DNA of 64,000 nt from Lentinus brumalis (GCA_001792895.1 MARA01000068.1:1-64000); one strand, 5' to 3'; positions 1-10,927 are shown, counted from the first letter of the stretch. Program-made: numbers and translations. Notes: generated by a model from the letters alone, not told the origin.

Positions 1-348
1 GGTCGTCTCACATTCCTTTACCTCTCCGGACCTTCCTATCAGGTTTCCTACGTGGCCAACTACCGGGCATATCGCGCCTCCGAGGCGTCCGAGCCCCGTC
101 CGATGCGTTACAACATTCCTTTACATCTAGACACTAGTACTTACAATTCTGCCCCTACGGCGCACCACACTATCCTTACCACTCAGTCCAATTCAAAACA
201 AGACAGCATTCATTTTCTTTGCATATACAAAGCATTCGAGACTACAAGGACAGACCAAGAAAATTATTACTGTACAAAACGCGACCGAAGCCCACTAACG
301 CTCCTGCTACTGACACAGGAGGACCGTCCGAGGCGTCCGAAGCGGCAA

Positions 349-2373
349 TCAGGCGTCCCCACCCCCAGGAGCACGGAACCGGAGGAGCTTCGCGACGAGG
401 TCCTGTCCGGGGTCCGTCGCCGCGAGCCGCGAAAAGCTGATCTTGGGAGGCAGCTCCACCCCCTCCTCCTCCGACCGATACTTCCCGAAGGTCTCTCCGG
501 TGAGCTCCTTCTCCCGCGTCATCCGAGCGACGAGCTCGTGGGCCTTCCCCCAGATGTCGTACACCAGCCGGTTGGCCTCCAGCCGGTTCTCCGCGACCAG
601 CCGGTCGAACGGCGAGAGTCCGGACAAGTCCCCCTGGTAGGGGACCGAGAAGGGAGCGGAGAACGAGACCCCCGCAGGCAAGGAGGGCCCCGCAGTCCCG
701 GCAGGAGTCGTCGGAGGCGCAGCAGGAGCGGGCGCGTTCCAGGGAAGGACCTTGAAGACCGCCCAGCCCTTGTGCTTGTCGCGGAAGGCCGCGACCTCCG
801 CGGGCTCGACGGTCGGAGCGAAGTCCGCTGGGATCGCAGTGGGCGCGATGGCGTCGGGCAGTCCGACAGCTCGCAGCCGCTCCGCGAGTCCGTCCTGGTC
901 GACGACTCGGAAACGCGGTCGGTCCCGCTCGAAGATGGCGATGAAGCGGACGGCCATGTATCGGATGTCGGGGGTTCCGGGGATAGGAACCCAGCCCTCG
1001 CCGTTGAAGAGGGCGATGGTCTTGCGGTTCCCTATCGAATGCTAAGGGTCAGCCACCGCGGAAGGCAGAGAAGAGGACGGACTTACAGGACATCTCGCCG
1101 AAGACGCTGGAGCCGGTCCACCGGCACCCTTGCGCGTCCTTCTTGCACTTCTGGCAGAGGCCGACCTTCCCCGACGGGAGGCAGCGGCCCCCTTCGAGCG
1201 ACAGTGGTCGCACTAAGGTCCTACAAGTTAGCAAACGATCGCCGCGGCAGGAACGAGCGGAGACTTACTGGTCCCTCGAAGGAGAGCAGCACTCCCTCCT
1301 CCGAGCCGCTCGTGGGGTCGGTCTTGGGCTTCTTCCTGCCGCCGCGCCGGCCAGAGCCACTGGCGGGCTTGCGCTTCTTGCTGCCACTGGGCTGGGGTTC
1401 CTGCGTCGTGCTGGCGAGCTCGTCGTCCTCGCTGGAACCTTCAGCGTCCTCATCGCCGCCGTCGTCCTGCGGAGGTTTCTGTCCCTGCGGAGTCTTCGGA
1501 CCCGGCGGAGTCTTCGGACCCGGCGGAGCCTTCGAACCCTGCGGAGTCTTCGGCCCTTGCGGAGCCTTGCGCCCTTGCGGGGTCTTGGGGCCTTGAGAAG
1601 TCGTGCGTGCGGGCGGCGGGCTAGGAAGCGGCGAGATCCTGAAGAGTTTCGCTACGACGTCCGGGGCGAACGGGAGGTACTTGTCCTTGTCCGTAAATTC
1701 GAGAGCGCGAGGCTCGGAGGGGTCCGCGTTCGCGAGCAAGTTCACTACACGCCGGAGGTTAGCGCAAAAAGGGACGCCTCGGAGGCGTAGGAACGTACCG
1801 AAGTCCGAGACGGCGGTCTCCGCCTTCTGGTAGACCTCAAGCCGGCTCCGCGCCAGCTTCAGCTCGTGCTCCAAGTCCCGAGCCTCCGCGACGTCCGCGG
1901 GAGTGTTCCGCCGACCGGGTTTGACGCGGCGCGACACTTCCTGGAAGCGGGCCTCGGCGTTCTTGATGCCTTCCTGGTGGAGTTGGACTTGCGCGCGGAG
2001 GAAGTCCGCGTCCCGGGCCAGGACCGCCTGGCTGCACTTGCGGAAGAACTCCCGCTGGAGCTCCGGGGGGGCGTGCTCGCTGAACGTCCCCCAAAACGCG
2101 GGAAAGCGGGACCGGTATTCCCCGCTGGGTTCGGAAGGCGCGGCCTCCTAGAGGATTCAGTCGACCGCCCGGTTGGCCCCCGATGGCTCCGACAAACAGG
2201 GCGAAACTCACCAGGTAGCGGAGGAAGTGCTCCGCGGCCTCCCCGTAGTATCGGCCCGAGTAGGGGTGCAGCTCGTCCAGGACGAAGCCCTCGACGAAGG
2301 AGGCGAAGTTCGAGGCGTTGGTGAAGTCCTCGGGGTCGCTGAGGTCGACGTTAGGAGAGAGAGGGGCTGCCAT
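349..2373 (-). CDS. Multi-exon hypothetical gene with GPKTPQ-like repeats and a Cys-rich patch
   Basis: I do not recognise the function. The start is the ATG at 2373 (MAAPLSPNVDL). Splice signals give exon 1 2373-2212, intron 2148-2211, exon 2 2147-1799, intron 1745-1798, exon 3 1744-1269, then a short Cys exon (about 1220-1090) and a final exon ending at 349. Exons 1-3 join in one frame. Exon 2 is charged and helical. Exon 3 carries proline-glycine-lysine repeats, an acidic stretch and a basic KKRKP-type stretch, which suggests a disordered nuclear protein. In the fourth exon one frame reads CDHCRSKGAA and another reads CLPSGKVGLCQKC, so a Cx2C...Cx2C metal-binding patch seems split by a single missing base. 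The gene is therefore either a recent pseudogene or mis-modelled there. The last exon (from about 1050) is a plain globular region with no motif I know. Confidence 0.55.
1484..1590 (-). repeat. Imperfect 18-bp coding repeat (Gly-Pro-Lys-Thr/Ala-Pro-Gln)
   Basis: About six imperfect 18-bp units of the type cttcggacccggcggagt lie inside exon 3 of the minus-strand gene and encode repeated PQGPKT / PQGRKA / PPGPKT. The unit length is a multiple of three, so copy-number change would keep the frame. Confidence 0.7.
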
Positions 2374-2687
2374 GTTGAAGCGTCGAGGAGGGAGGAAGCG
2401 GTCAAGGAGCACGAGCGACCGAACGCGCCCGACGGCAGGTCTTTAAGGGAGCCTCGGAGGCAAAAAATTTCGCGTCCTCAATCACGAACGAAGGTCAAAC
2501 AATCAGGAAGCACCGGGCTTCGCGACGTCACCGCGCCTTTCGCCGTCAACGGAGTTCATCCGCTGTCATGCCGAAACGAGTAACTTTATTTCCGCTTTAG
2601 GACTATTCTACGGGCGCTCCGTCGGCGCAGCGCGCCCTCCGCGCTATCCGCACGCCCTCCTGAGGAGTTCCCCGTCTCCGATCCTTC

Positions 2688-3411
2688 CTAGGCGTCCGAG
2701 CCCTCGATGATGTCTTCCCCCGCGTCGACGTCGTACACCACTCGCACCGGCGAGTCCGCTCCTAGCAGAACAAGGTCAGACCGTGCGGCACGCGTAGGAA
2801 GGGAGCGCTTACGAGCAACTGCGCGAGTTTCGCTTCGGAGCCGGCCGTCCTCGAGTGCGATGCGCTCGCGGCGGAGCTCTTCCTGTCGCTCCGCGAGTCG
2901 ACGGATCTCCGCAGTAACACGGAAGGCCAGGGCCAGGTCCGGCCGTCGGGAACGATTCAGCACTAGGAGGCACTCTCGGGCGACCTGAAGCTCGCGAGAG
3001 ACGTCCAGTTCCTCGGCAGACACCGCGGCCAAGCGCAACGCCCGGCGGGAGCTGTCTATCCGGCCCAGGAAGTCTCGCACGGCAGCGTTCCGGAGGGCAG
3101 CCTCGATAGGCCACTCCGATAAGGTCGTCCGAGTACGCTCGCATAGCTCGAGTACCTGTCCGGGGGTGCATCCGAGGATCATCAGCCCGTCCTGGGCGGA
3201 AATCAGCACCGAAGGCACTCCGGAGAGGATAGGGACGTACCAGGAGATCAGCTATCGTCGACATGTCGCGTCGCAGCTCAACCTCGTCGTCGCCGAAATT
3301 TCCAGACTCAAGGTCCGCTTCGAGGAGAGACACCGCACCATCGGCGTACCGAAGAGCGTCCTCCCTCACGGTGATCCGGAGCTCGGGCCAAGTCGCAGGT
3401 CCGTTCGGCAT
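2688..3411 (-). CDS. Two- or three-exon hypothetical protein, helical
   Basis: Unknown function. The start is the ATG at 3411 (MPNGPATWPEL). A TATA-like TATTTAAA lies about 45 bases upstream. Exon 1 reads to ...MSTIADLL; a GTACGT donor near 3236 and an AG acceptor near 3190 splice it in frame to DGLMILGCTPGQVLELC, and the gene ends at 2688 with ...IIEGSDA. An optional 51-bp intron near 2763-2815 is a multiple of three, so the frame stays open either way. The product is about 220 residues. It is rich in Arg, Glu and Leu between residues 100 and 190 and probably forms long helices or a coiled coil. The neighbour at 349-2373 is on the same strand with similarly G+C-rich codon use, so the two may share an origin. 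No domain is recognised. Confidence 0.55.
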
Positions 3412-3452
3412 GGCGTTCGGTACTACAGGACAGTGCTGGATGGTACGGCGGC

Positions 3453-3461
3453 TTTAAATAC
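3453..3461 (-). promoter_or_regulatory. TATA-like box upstream of the 2688-3411 gene
   Basis: The minus strand reads GTATTTAAAG about 45 bases before the ATG at 3411. This is a plausible core promoter element by position and sequence only. Confidence 0.35.
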
Positions 3462-3469
3462 TCGCAGGG

Positions 3470-4620
3470 GCCAGCCTATCGATGGTGTCGTTCCCCCCTC
3501 ATCCCGCCCGCCAATCGGATGGACCGAGGACGGTCCAGATTTCAGTGGGGAGGGGATGATAGGTATCGGACACGTCTATGCACGGAATTTGCGCCCTTCC
3601 GGAGGTTCCACAGGAGCGAGCCCAGTACTCCCGACCGTCCTACGTCGGCCAGTATGCTCGCCACAGCCCCATACTCCTTCCCTATCGCTCCGTCACCCCT
3701 CCTACCGTCCGAACCCTCGCACAGGTCGGACAACGCGGTCTGCAGCCCGTCCGCACCGAGCGGCGGCCTGTCAGACGGTTCACGTCCCCGATGAGACATC
3801 TAGCCGCAATTCCGGGGTCTCGTACGCAGCCTCGGTCACGGACGCATGGTCGGAGGGGTTCTGGAGCGTCCTTCACGCCAGTTGATTGGCCGGTGTGGTT
3901 ATCGCCGGAGTTGGAGCTCCGCGCCACCATCTTGGGTAAACGTCGGTCGCCAGCGCCTCGAACCGGTTGGGGCTCGGCGCGCGCGCTGGTTGGTTAGCTG
4001 TGGTTAAAGGCTGACAGCAGGTCCGTGCGCAAGGAGCTCCGCCCGCCCCTATTGGCTCAGGACCGTTTGCGAGGGCTTTCCGAGGCTTGCGTGCTGTCGT
4101 TAGGGTAGCTTTGCTTTTGTACCTTCGGTAGCACGGTGTGCAATTCAGATTCCGTTCTCCCCACCGTTCAGCTCTAAGTCTACCGCCGCCGCTCCGTGCT
4201 CACCGTCGAAAGTATCGCCGTCACCGTCAAGAAGTCCTACCGCCGTCGAGTCGATAAGTTCGAACCCGTTTCATCCGCTACTGTCTCCGTGGTCTCCGCT
4301 CCGTGTCCTACGTGGTTCGCACCCGTCGCGTCCGTGCGTCGGAAGTCTCCTCGCCGTCCGGGCAGGCACCGTTGAGTCCTCCCTATCGTCCCGTCTCCGT
4401 GCCGTTCCCTCCATTTGTCTCCGTGGTTTCCGCGCCCCTTTCCGGACGCTCCTGTCATTCGGGAGTCGTACGTAGCCCTCCTGGACATAGGTCTCCGTTC
4501 AGTTAGGGTTGGTTAGGAGCCTCTTCCCTTCTCGCATATAAAATACGTGCATACAGTCCTTGGCTGGAGATTTGTGTGGTGTTATCCGCTCATTTCGCCC
4601 CTTGGCGTATCAGCGCAACA
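3470..4620. other. No supported gene
   Basis: Short ORFs exist on both strands but show no splice-linked continuity or motif. The stretch from about 4180 to 4470 is rich in repeated CCGTC/CCGTG words (for example accgtcgaaag, ccgccgtc), giving an imperfect low-complexity tract. Confidence 0.4.
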
Positions 4621-4629
4621 CACTGCTAC

Positions 4630-4985
4630 CCTGAATCCACTCACGTCTAAGGATGCCGACAAAGACTTTGTCTGGACTTCACAACATCACGCCGCCTTCG
4701 AGGCAATCAAACAACTGGTTGTTTCCCACGAATGCCTTACCACGATCAACCACGAAAACCTTGGGAACAACAAGATCTTCGTCTCGACCGACACGTCTGA
4801 CTTTTGTACTGGGGCTGTCCTATCTTCTGCCCGTCCTGTCGCCTTCGAGTCTGCATCGCCAAGTGCGTTGGCAGGAGTTTTTAGGTCAATACAATTTCAA
4901 GATCCAGTACCTGAAAGGCTTGGACAACTCAGTTGCCGGCGCTCTGTCTCGCCTGCCTCCCGACTCCACAATTCCGGACTCCGCC
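4630..4985 (+). pseudogene. Chromovirus (Ty3/Gypsy) RT-RNase H relic with internal deletion
   Basis: The frame at about 4634-4850 reads NPLTSKDADKDFVWTSQHHA... through VSTDTSDFCTGAVLS, closely matching the RNase H start of the larger element at 58.4-61.1 kb (NPLTCKEANTNFVWTTKHGHA). Just after ARPVAFES the match jumps, in another frame, to RWQEFLGQYNF and ALSRLPP, which is the RNase H end. About 100 codons in between are missing. The relic is immediately followed by a pogo-like transposase tail. It is non-functional. It differs clearly from the 58 kb copy, so it is an older or different subfamily member. Confidence 0.85.
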
Positions 4986-5087
4986 ACTGCTGGCGCAAAG
5001 CGGGCATCCTCCCCGAGTTCACTCCTGGTCCGCCCCTCCCTACACCCACCATCCCTGTTACATCCCTCCTCGACAACCCCCTGCCGT

Positions 5088-5487
5088 GAACCCTGTCAGC
5101 CGGGCGGAGTCAACTGTCACGCGTGCTCTCGATGACCTCGTCAAGACCGGTGCTCTGCAGGCGTCCAACCGGATGGACATCAACAGCCTCCTGAACCCGG
5201 CTGCGGAGGTCGAGGCATTCGCGGAGATTTCGGAGGAGGAGATCTTCAATGCCGTACGTGACACCGCACAGGAAGAGGAGGTCCAGGAAGATGACTTGGA
5301 GGAGTTACCGTCACGACGCGATGCTTTGCAGGCTGCCGCTGTACTCATACGGTTCACTGGGACCATGAACGACCCTATTGCGCGGAGGTTGGAGGATGTT
5401 TTAGCAGGCTTCTCGCGTCAGATGCGATTGGACTCGCAGAAGGCGATGGTCAGCACATCTATTACAGATTATTTCCGTCGTCGCTAG
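5088..5487 (+). pseudogene. C-terminal tail of a pogo/DDE-1-like transposase
   Basis: An open frame reads ...ALDDLVKTGALQASNRMDI, then SLLNPAAEVEAFAEISEEEI, an acidic linker, and a final helical piece ending MVSTSITDYFRRR before the TAG at 5485. This order (acidic linker, EAL/DAL-QAA helix, arginine-rich helix, terminal TDYF) is what I remember from the C-termini of basidiomycete CENP-B/pogo-type transposases. No HTH or catalytic DDE part is present; chromovirus sequence lies directly upstream. It is either a truncated transposon end or a domesticated tail. The family assignment is from memory. Confidence 0.5.
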
Positions 5488-5581
5488 GTACATTGTATGT
5501 GTACTTATGAAGTGTGCGTATGTTGTCCGGCGCCTAGGGAAAAAGTGCGATCGCCCTTCTGGCGCTTATTCTAGCGCTCTC

Positions 5582-7187
5582 TCACATAGCCCATACTCCC
5601 TGATAACCCATACTTTTGGCCTTATCCCGATCGTTATGGGTTATGAGGGTGTCGACTGTAGTGCCTCCTCTCCGTACCGCATCCGGGAGATTGTCGTCGT
5701 CACCTACGTCGAAGACGTCGAGGTTGTTGGCACGTCGGGCTGAATCTGCCGTCTCCGCCGTGCGGCGACACGCGTTCAGGCTTTGTTCACGGTGTGAGCG
5801 CAGCGGGGAAGGAGCACCAGGGGTTGGCGGGTAGTCGTGCGTCGGCCAGTGCATAGCATCTCCTAGATTCTCCGGGGTACGCGACAGTTGTTCTGCGGTT
5901 CGACCGGCTCCTAGGCTGCTGTGCTGGGAGACAGAGGGCGACATACCTCTCCATGTTGGCGCTGTTCTGGGCGTGGCCGCATCCTCGTCCTGCCATCGGC
6001 TCGAGTGACCGTCATGGCTGCCGGGAAACACACCTACAGGTCTCCTGCGTCGCTCACGTGCGTTCCTCGCCCAGCTAGATCCTTCCAGCTCTCCTTCCTC
6101 TGGGATGTCCTCCACCGTGGCACGCCGAAAAGCAGACGCCCCATCTTCCATAGTACTCTGGTCTGATCGGCTATCCTGGGTCCTTGCACGCGTACCGCGC
6201 CCCGCGCGGTCGAAGTGCCAGGGTTCGGAATTCGTCGACTCATCTCGTGCGTCCAGTCTTTCGGAGATGCTCATCAGGCTGACAGCTCGGAGTGATGTCC
6301 CTCCGCCGGTTCTCGTATCGTCCATCGGGCGGCGTGAGCCAGTGGCCCAGTTACTGGGGCTGAACGGGGAGGCTAGCAACGCTGGGGTCTCAGACTGTTG
6401 CCTTGCACGGGTGTCGATCGAGAGGGCTGCATGGGAGGGGGCGGGGGAGGAGCTCGTGCGGTGGGGGGTCGGGAAGGAGCCAGATTCGTTGAGCTGACCG
6501 TAGAAGCTAGTAGATGCGCTACCAGACCGAGAGAAGTCGTCGTATAGAACATGATTTGCCAAGGGAGAGACGTACGCAGGGATGAATGTTGGAGGTAGCA
6601 TACCGTTTCGCGTGCTTGCTTCCGTGTGCGGTCTGGCTGGCTGTGACGCCCACGGGTTCTCCTGTCCTGGCTCACCGAGCGTGGTGCTCCTTGGCTCCTC
6701 GGCTGCAGCTCTCCCTTTCCCATTCCTCCTAGCTGACTTGCATGGTCATTCTCCTGAGATAGGGGAGGCACCGCGACGACGCTTGCGGAGTCTGCTCGCA
6801 ACCGGGGGGTGAGAGGCGGCAGATGGGAGCGGGGGTCGGTTCTCGTCCTTTGCTGGTGCGCCGGCTGGTCCAGTCGTAGTAGCTCGAGCATTCTCTAGCC
6901 CCAGCCCACCCGGGGGGTTGCCATTCATCCCCTGTGTGAGTAAGCGGGGGGTCTGGAGGGCCGAGGGCATGTTTGACTCTGGGAGGACTATAGCTGTGTG
7001 GGGATGCGGGCATGTGTGGCGTTGGCGTTGCTTCGTCCTCTGTGGCGATAGGTATTCCGTCCTGGGCAGGCGGGGTCTCCAGTACAAGGACAACTGGTGA
7101 CACAGAAGGGCTGAACGGGAGCTTTTTGGTGTGAGTCATTTTGCCGGGGTTGATGTTCTCGTCCATGGCAGTGCAGGATCGCGGCAT
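5582..7187 (-). CDS. Disordered Ser/Pro-rich orphan ORF, broken by frameshift and stop
   Basis: Unknown function. The ATG at 7187 (MPRSCTAMDENINPG) lies about 60 bases after a TATA-like CATAAATACC. The frame appears to change near 6900-6940 in C/G runs. It then reads through a basic RLRKRRRG stretch (possible nuclear signal) to a TGA near 6747. The same frame reopens immediately (CKSARRNGKGR) and runs to 5582. The last 339 residues are the longest uninterrupted part: Ser/Pro/Arg/Glu-rich, with an acidic DVGDDDNLPD near the end. There is no recognisable domain and there are no clear introns. It could be a decayed gene, or have unrecognised introns. It belongs to the same-strand ORF block at 5.6-12.3 kb. 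Confidence 0.35.
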
Positions 7188-7245
7188 TGAACGAGGTAGA
7201 GTTGAGTTAGAGAGTAGATGTGGCCCAACTACAGCCAACACGGGG

Positions 7246-7254
7246 TATTTATGG
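7246..7254 (-). promoter_or_regulatory. TATA-like box (CATAAATACC)
   Basis: The minus strand reads CCATAAATACCCC about 60 bases upstream of the ATG at 7187, a normal fungal TATA-to-start distance. Confidence 0.4.
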
Positions 7255-7259
7255 AGGGC

Positions 7260-8200
7260 CGCGTACTAGCCAGATTACAGCCGATAGCGCGTACCTGTGC
7301 AGTCGAAGTCGTGCGCAGTTGCCAGTGACAGTAGCATGACGAGAGCAGCCAATGAGCGAGGAGCATGGAGTAGCTATAGGGCTGGGTTCGTCGTGGCAGT
7401 TGAGTAAGAGAGTGAGCTCGTGCTACTGGGACCCGGCATAGCAGATCCAATCCACATTGCGCTAGCAAGCCACGTGTGGGCTTTCACTCCGGAAGGACGG
7501 AGAAGTTCTTAATACAATCAGTTACCGTACGCTGGGGATATGGGTGCCTGGCGTGCTTGCTCGCGTAGGGCCGCCCGCAGCAGCAGCAGGTGCCAGCAAG
7601 GAGGCAACCGTACTGGGATAGCCTATGGTCGTAGGGTCTTAGGAGCATTCATAGTGTACTCCGAGCCCGAGGCTCTCCTATTGGTGAGTCGAGGACCTCT
7701 CTTGCGGTGCGGGGTCGTCCGCGCGTCGCAGTAGAGAGTCGTGTACGTCCCTCTTTGTACCGGCATGAGGTCGGATGGCTAGTTCCTTCAGGAAGCCGAC
7801 GCACGATTGTGCGGTGCCTCTTGCTAGCGTGGTTTAGCCGTGTGGCCCTGCCAGCAACGACTGAGTCTTCTACGTCGATTTGCAAGATTGTAGGTGGCAT
7901 TCTTTGAGGCGGGCTAACCACCAGCGTCCAGCATTTGTGGCCACTTCAGAACGGCAGCCTGCTAGCTAGGCGCAGAGGGCTGGCGGACTCATAGCCAGAT
8001 AGTCTCCTGCATCAGACCAGGTATCATTATTCGAGGATTTCAGTTCTCGGGACATAAGTACATTCAACCGCACGATACAGATGCAAATGGGAGCGGAGAG
8101 CTGCAGGGAGGAGCCATGAGTTACGTCTACTGAGCCTCGTTGTTCGCGAAGGCGTGAAGATTTTGAGTGGGACATGGAGGCGGATGTGGTGCTGGGAAGA
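7260..8200. other. No supported gene
   Basis: Only short overlapping ORFs without motifs. It separates two minus-strand ORFs of the 5.6-12.3 kb block and probably holds the 3' flank of one and the promoter of the other. Confidence 0.3.
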
Positions 8201-8230
8201 GACGAGCGTGACATGTAGCTAGACGTTGCC

Positions 8231-8824
8231 TTACAAGAACGCAGCAGTCTCGTCATTGCCTCCTTCGTTTTGGCCCGGGCTGGCACGGCCGCTCGTCATC
8301 CCTCGCACTCCAGTGGCAGAGGCCGATGCCTTCGTACCGGGGAAGATGATGTCGGGCATGGGGACGTACATGGTCGGGGCACTCGCAGTCTCCTCAACGC
8401 CTCCCAAGAGCGACTCGCGGAGGAACGGCAGGGCTGGGGGAGGGAGCCGCATATCATCGACGTCTTCGATACGCGTGAAAGCTGCCGGTACGAGAGGTGG
8501 GGTGTTCGGGAGTGGAGCCGGCGCATCGGGGCTGGCCAGGAGCGCGGCGTAGAGACCGGGTGGCTGGGACTGCCATTCTTCTTCTTCTGCGTACGAGGGG
8601 TGGCCGTACGGGGCCAGCAGACCCAGCGTCTTGTCTGCTTCGTCTACTGGGAGGGGCAGAGCCGCCAGCGTTGGCGTTGTAGCCTCCTCGTCTGCTCCGC
8701 ATGGGAGAGGCTGACGCGCGGGAGTGGGGGTCAAGAAGCCATCTTCTTCGACCGGCGGAAGAGCTCGCGCCCGTGGTTTCGGCGTCCAGTCATCTTCGGA
8801 GCTCACCAGCACGATGCTCTGCAT
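8231..8824 (-). CDS. Acidic, Pro/Ala-rich orphan ORF (197 aa)
   Basis: Unknown function. Single-exon reading starts at MQSIVLVSSEDDW and ends ...GNDETAAFL. The composition is acidic and Pro/Ala/Leu-rich, with repeated short LP/APLP words and no membrane segment or motif. A short 42-codon upstream ORF (MPARDTQAD..., ATG near 8943) in another frame ends just before this start. A TATA-like GCATAAATG lies near 9041-9048. The true start may lie in that upstream ORF if a small intron is present. It is a member of the same-strand orphan block. Confidence 0.4.
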   Translation of the reverse strand: MQSIVLVSSEDDWTPKPRARALPPVEEDGFLTPTPARQPLPCGADEEATTPTLAALPLPVDEADKTLGLLAPYGHPSYAEEEEWQSQPPGLYAALLASPDAPAPLPNTPPLVPAAFTRIEDVDDMRLPPPALPFLRESLLGGVEETASAPTMYVPMPDIIFPGTKASASATGVRGMTSGRASPGQNEGGNDETAAFL

Positions 8825-9040
8825 GCTTCATGCCTCGTGCATGGGTCCTAGCATCGGGAGACGGCTGGCCATTGCGCGCGTTGGGGACGCGTCTCGCTCT
8901 ATCGCGCTGCGCCGGGCATCGGCTTGTGTATCGCGGGCAGGCATGGGACGCGTCGGAGGCGGGGCTGGTGGCAGGAGAGAGATGGGGCTTGCTCGGGGTC
9001 AGGAGCTGCAGCGAGTTGACCCCCAGCGTTGCAGCCCATC

Positions 9041-9048
9041 ATTTATGC
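9041..9048 (-). promoter_or_regulatory. TATA-like box (GCATAAATG)
   Basis: The minus strand reads GTAGCATAAATGATG about 100 bases before the upstream ATG near 8943. This is a positional call only. Confidence 0.3.
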
Positions 9049-9049
9049 T

Positions 9050-10150
9050 ACCTTACGCTGTCGAAGCACCGAGTGTAACCTCGTGCTCTTCAGAACGTCG
9101 GTGGTTTCAGACTCACTAAGTCGAGCTCGTAGTGTCGCGTTGTAGATCGAGCGAGATAGTTATGTGTATTGAGTTGAGTTGTAGTATGTTGCTAGCAAGT
9201 ATGGTATCTGCGACCGGAGTCGCGAGTTTGCTGAGAGAGACTGGGTCGGGGAGAGATGGGGGAGAGAGAGAGACCGAGAGCAAACGAGAGACAGCGGCGC
9301 GAACATAAGGCTCGACCGTCTAGGAAGAAGGATGTCCGAATATAGTAATCTAAGCGCTCTCCTGTCGCGACGCCTGTCAGGGTCGACAGGAACTGTCAGC
9401 GAGGTCCGCGTCCGTAGTCAGGCACTATCATAACTATCTACCAGCATCGTACGAGGTACTACCACAACGCACTCGCGTTGCTCGCGTCGACCGTGGGCAA
9501 TAGCAGCGGTTGGCGCTGCATGTCTGAAAGCGGCCGATGCCCGCCTCGAACGGGTGTTGCATTGCTGAAAGCTATGGGGAGGTCGTCAGCGTGATCTACC
9601 CGCTGTCGCGTCTCTTACATCTTAATAGTTTGTGAGCACCGAGTAGGAGTTCTTGGAGAGACACTCCAGGAGCCGGGCTGGTGGAGCATATCGCTGTCAG
9701 GCATATCTCCTCGATATGGCAGGTGCGCGTTGCGTGGCGCCACGTGGAATTTGTCATTAGCCCGTGGGCGTTCACTCCTCCGCGCGCCTTCTGCTTGCAT
9801 ACTGCTTACGTCTTTGCCGCTGGCTTGTCTCTGGGACCTCCTCTGCTTTACTCTGGTTCGTCTTTTCACCGCCTACCCTATCCTGCAAGCTGCAGCTCTC
9901 CGGCAGCCCCATGCTCATGCGTGGCGCAGGGCAGCATCAATTGAGTGCCTGCCCAGCATACTCCTCGTGCATAACTCCATTGGCCAGCTACGTCGACTTC
10001 TCTCGGAGCATGGCTATTTGCTCAATACCCACGTGTGCTAAGCAGTTGTTTACAGACGACTTGTTACCATAACCAGACCAGGGGGACTTGGCTACCACGT
10101 TCAAGGGCGTGGCTTACAGAGCAACGTGCATTTGTGAGTACGCGCATCAC
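9050..10150. other. No supported gene; GA-rich tract
   Basis: A purine-rich stretch (gagagagagaccgagag and neighbours) occupies about 9225-9295. Three overlapping plus-strand ORFs at 9.68-10.07 kb are short and mutually exclusive, with no motif. I see no convincing gene. Confidence 0.35.
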
Positions 10151-10159
10151 GCTGATTAG

Positions 10160-10885
10160 TTACAGCCTAGCAGCCTCGTCCTCCACAGCCTCGCTCCAGC
10201 TGACCAGGTGCGGGCGCGCCGGCTTCCTGCCCGGCTTGATGCCGGGCCTCTTGCTGACGTCCTCTATCATAGGTTCCCAGAGAAACCCTTCTCCGACAAG
10301 ATTCCGCCACGGCATCCAGCACGAGACGCCTCCGCATTGGGCATCTCCCGGGAGGGCCCTAACCACTGCAAAGGTGTTGAGGTCCGCCTCCTGCGCCTCT
10401 CGCTGACCGTCCGGGACAGCTTCCGCCTCCAGCTGCACTGTCACTTCGGGGACGAAAGGTATGTGTATCCTTGCTCTCTTGACTGTGTTGATTGTGCATT
10501 CGTTTGCCACCTCTAGCACCACCTTCCTTCCCTTCCACCCGGCAACTCCGGTGACCGTGCCGATGATGTGAGTGTCGTAAGTATTGTAGGACTCGGGGTC
10601 TTCATCCGGCGCCGTATACCATGACGGGGTCGTGGCAAGGATTCTAACCCTCATCCCCAGATGCAGGGGACGAGCTGGCAGTATCGATGTGGAGTAGATG
10701 TGCGTATCGTTGGTAGGCGGCTCTGGCGGGACCGTGCGTCCTCGAGTGCATCCTGCCCACCTGGCGAACACCAGGACCGGCTCCTCGCCCCGTCCAGAGT
10801 TGGTGTTCTTTTCAGCATGCTCGGTGCCTGCGGGAGGGGTAGATAGCAGTTGCCCTGCGGCGCGGGCATTGAGCGGCGGCGGCAT
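10160..10885 (-). CDS. Orphan single-exon protein with possible small beta-barrel (241 aa)
   Basis: Unknown function. The uninterrupted ORF runs from MPPPLNARAAG to ...VEDEAARL. A TATA-like TTAAATTC lies about 40 bases upstream. Residues about 75-150 alternate hydrophobic strands (LGMRVRILATTP, IIGTVTGVAGWKGRKVVLEV, ARIHIPFVPEVTVQLE), which resembles a KOW/SH3-like barrel in pattern only. The N-terminus is disordered and the C-terminus basic (KPGRKPARPH). The ORF at 11357-11854 shows a loosely similar strand pattern (G-V-x-L, ..KVEYVVK.., HLLLVS), so the two may be distant relatives. No lesions are seen. Confidence 0.45.
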   Translation of the reverse strand: MPPPLNARAAGQLLSTPPAGTEHAEKNTNSGRGEEPVLVFARWAGCTRGRTVPPEPPTNDTHIYSTSILPARPLHLGMRVRILATTPSWYTAPDEDPESYNTYDTHIIGTVTGVAGWKGRKVVLEVANECTINTVKRARIHIPFVPEVTVQLEAEAVPDGQREAQEADLNTFAVVRALPGDAQCGGVSCWMPWRNLVGEGFLWEPMIEDVSKRPGIKPGRKPARPHLVSWSEAVEDEAARL

Positions 10886-10917
10886 TGGGGACAGGAAGGT
10901 CGCGGTGAAGTGTGGGC

Positions 10918-10927
10918 GAATTTAAGC
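10918..10927 (-). promoter_or_regulatory. TATA-like box (GCTTAAATTC)
   Basis: The minus strand reads GAGCTTAAATTCGCC about 35-40 bases upstream of the ATG at 10885. Confidence 0.3.

Noticed and set aside
52..1596. 514-codon plus-strand ORF
   Set aside because: It is antisense to a spliced minus-strand gene with good introns, and its Arg/Ser/Gly/Pro composition is what the opposite strand of G+C-rich coding DNA gives.
8270..8851. 193-codon plus-strand ORF
   Set aside because: Antisense shadow of the 8231-8824 minus ORF; no splice signals or motif of its own.
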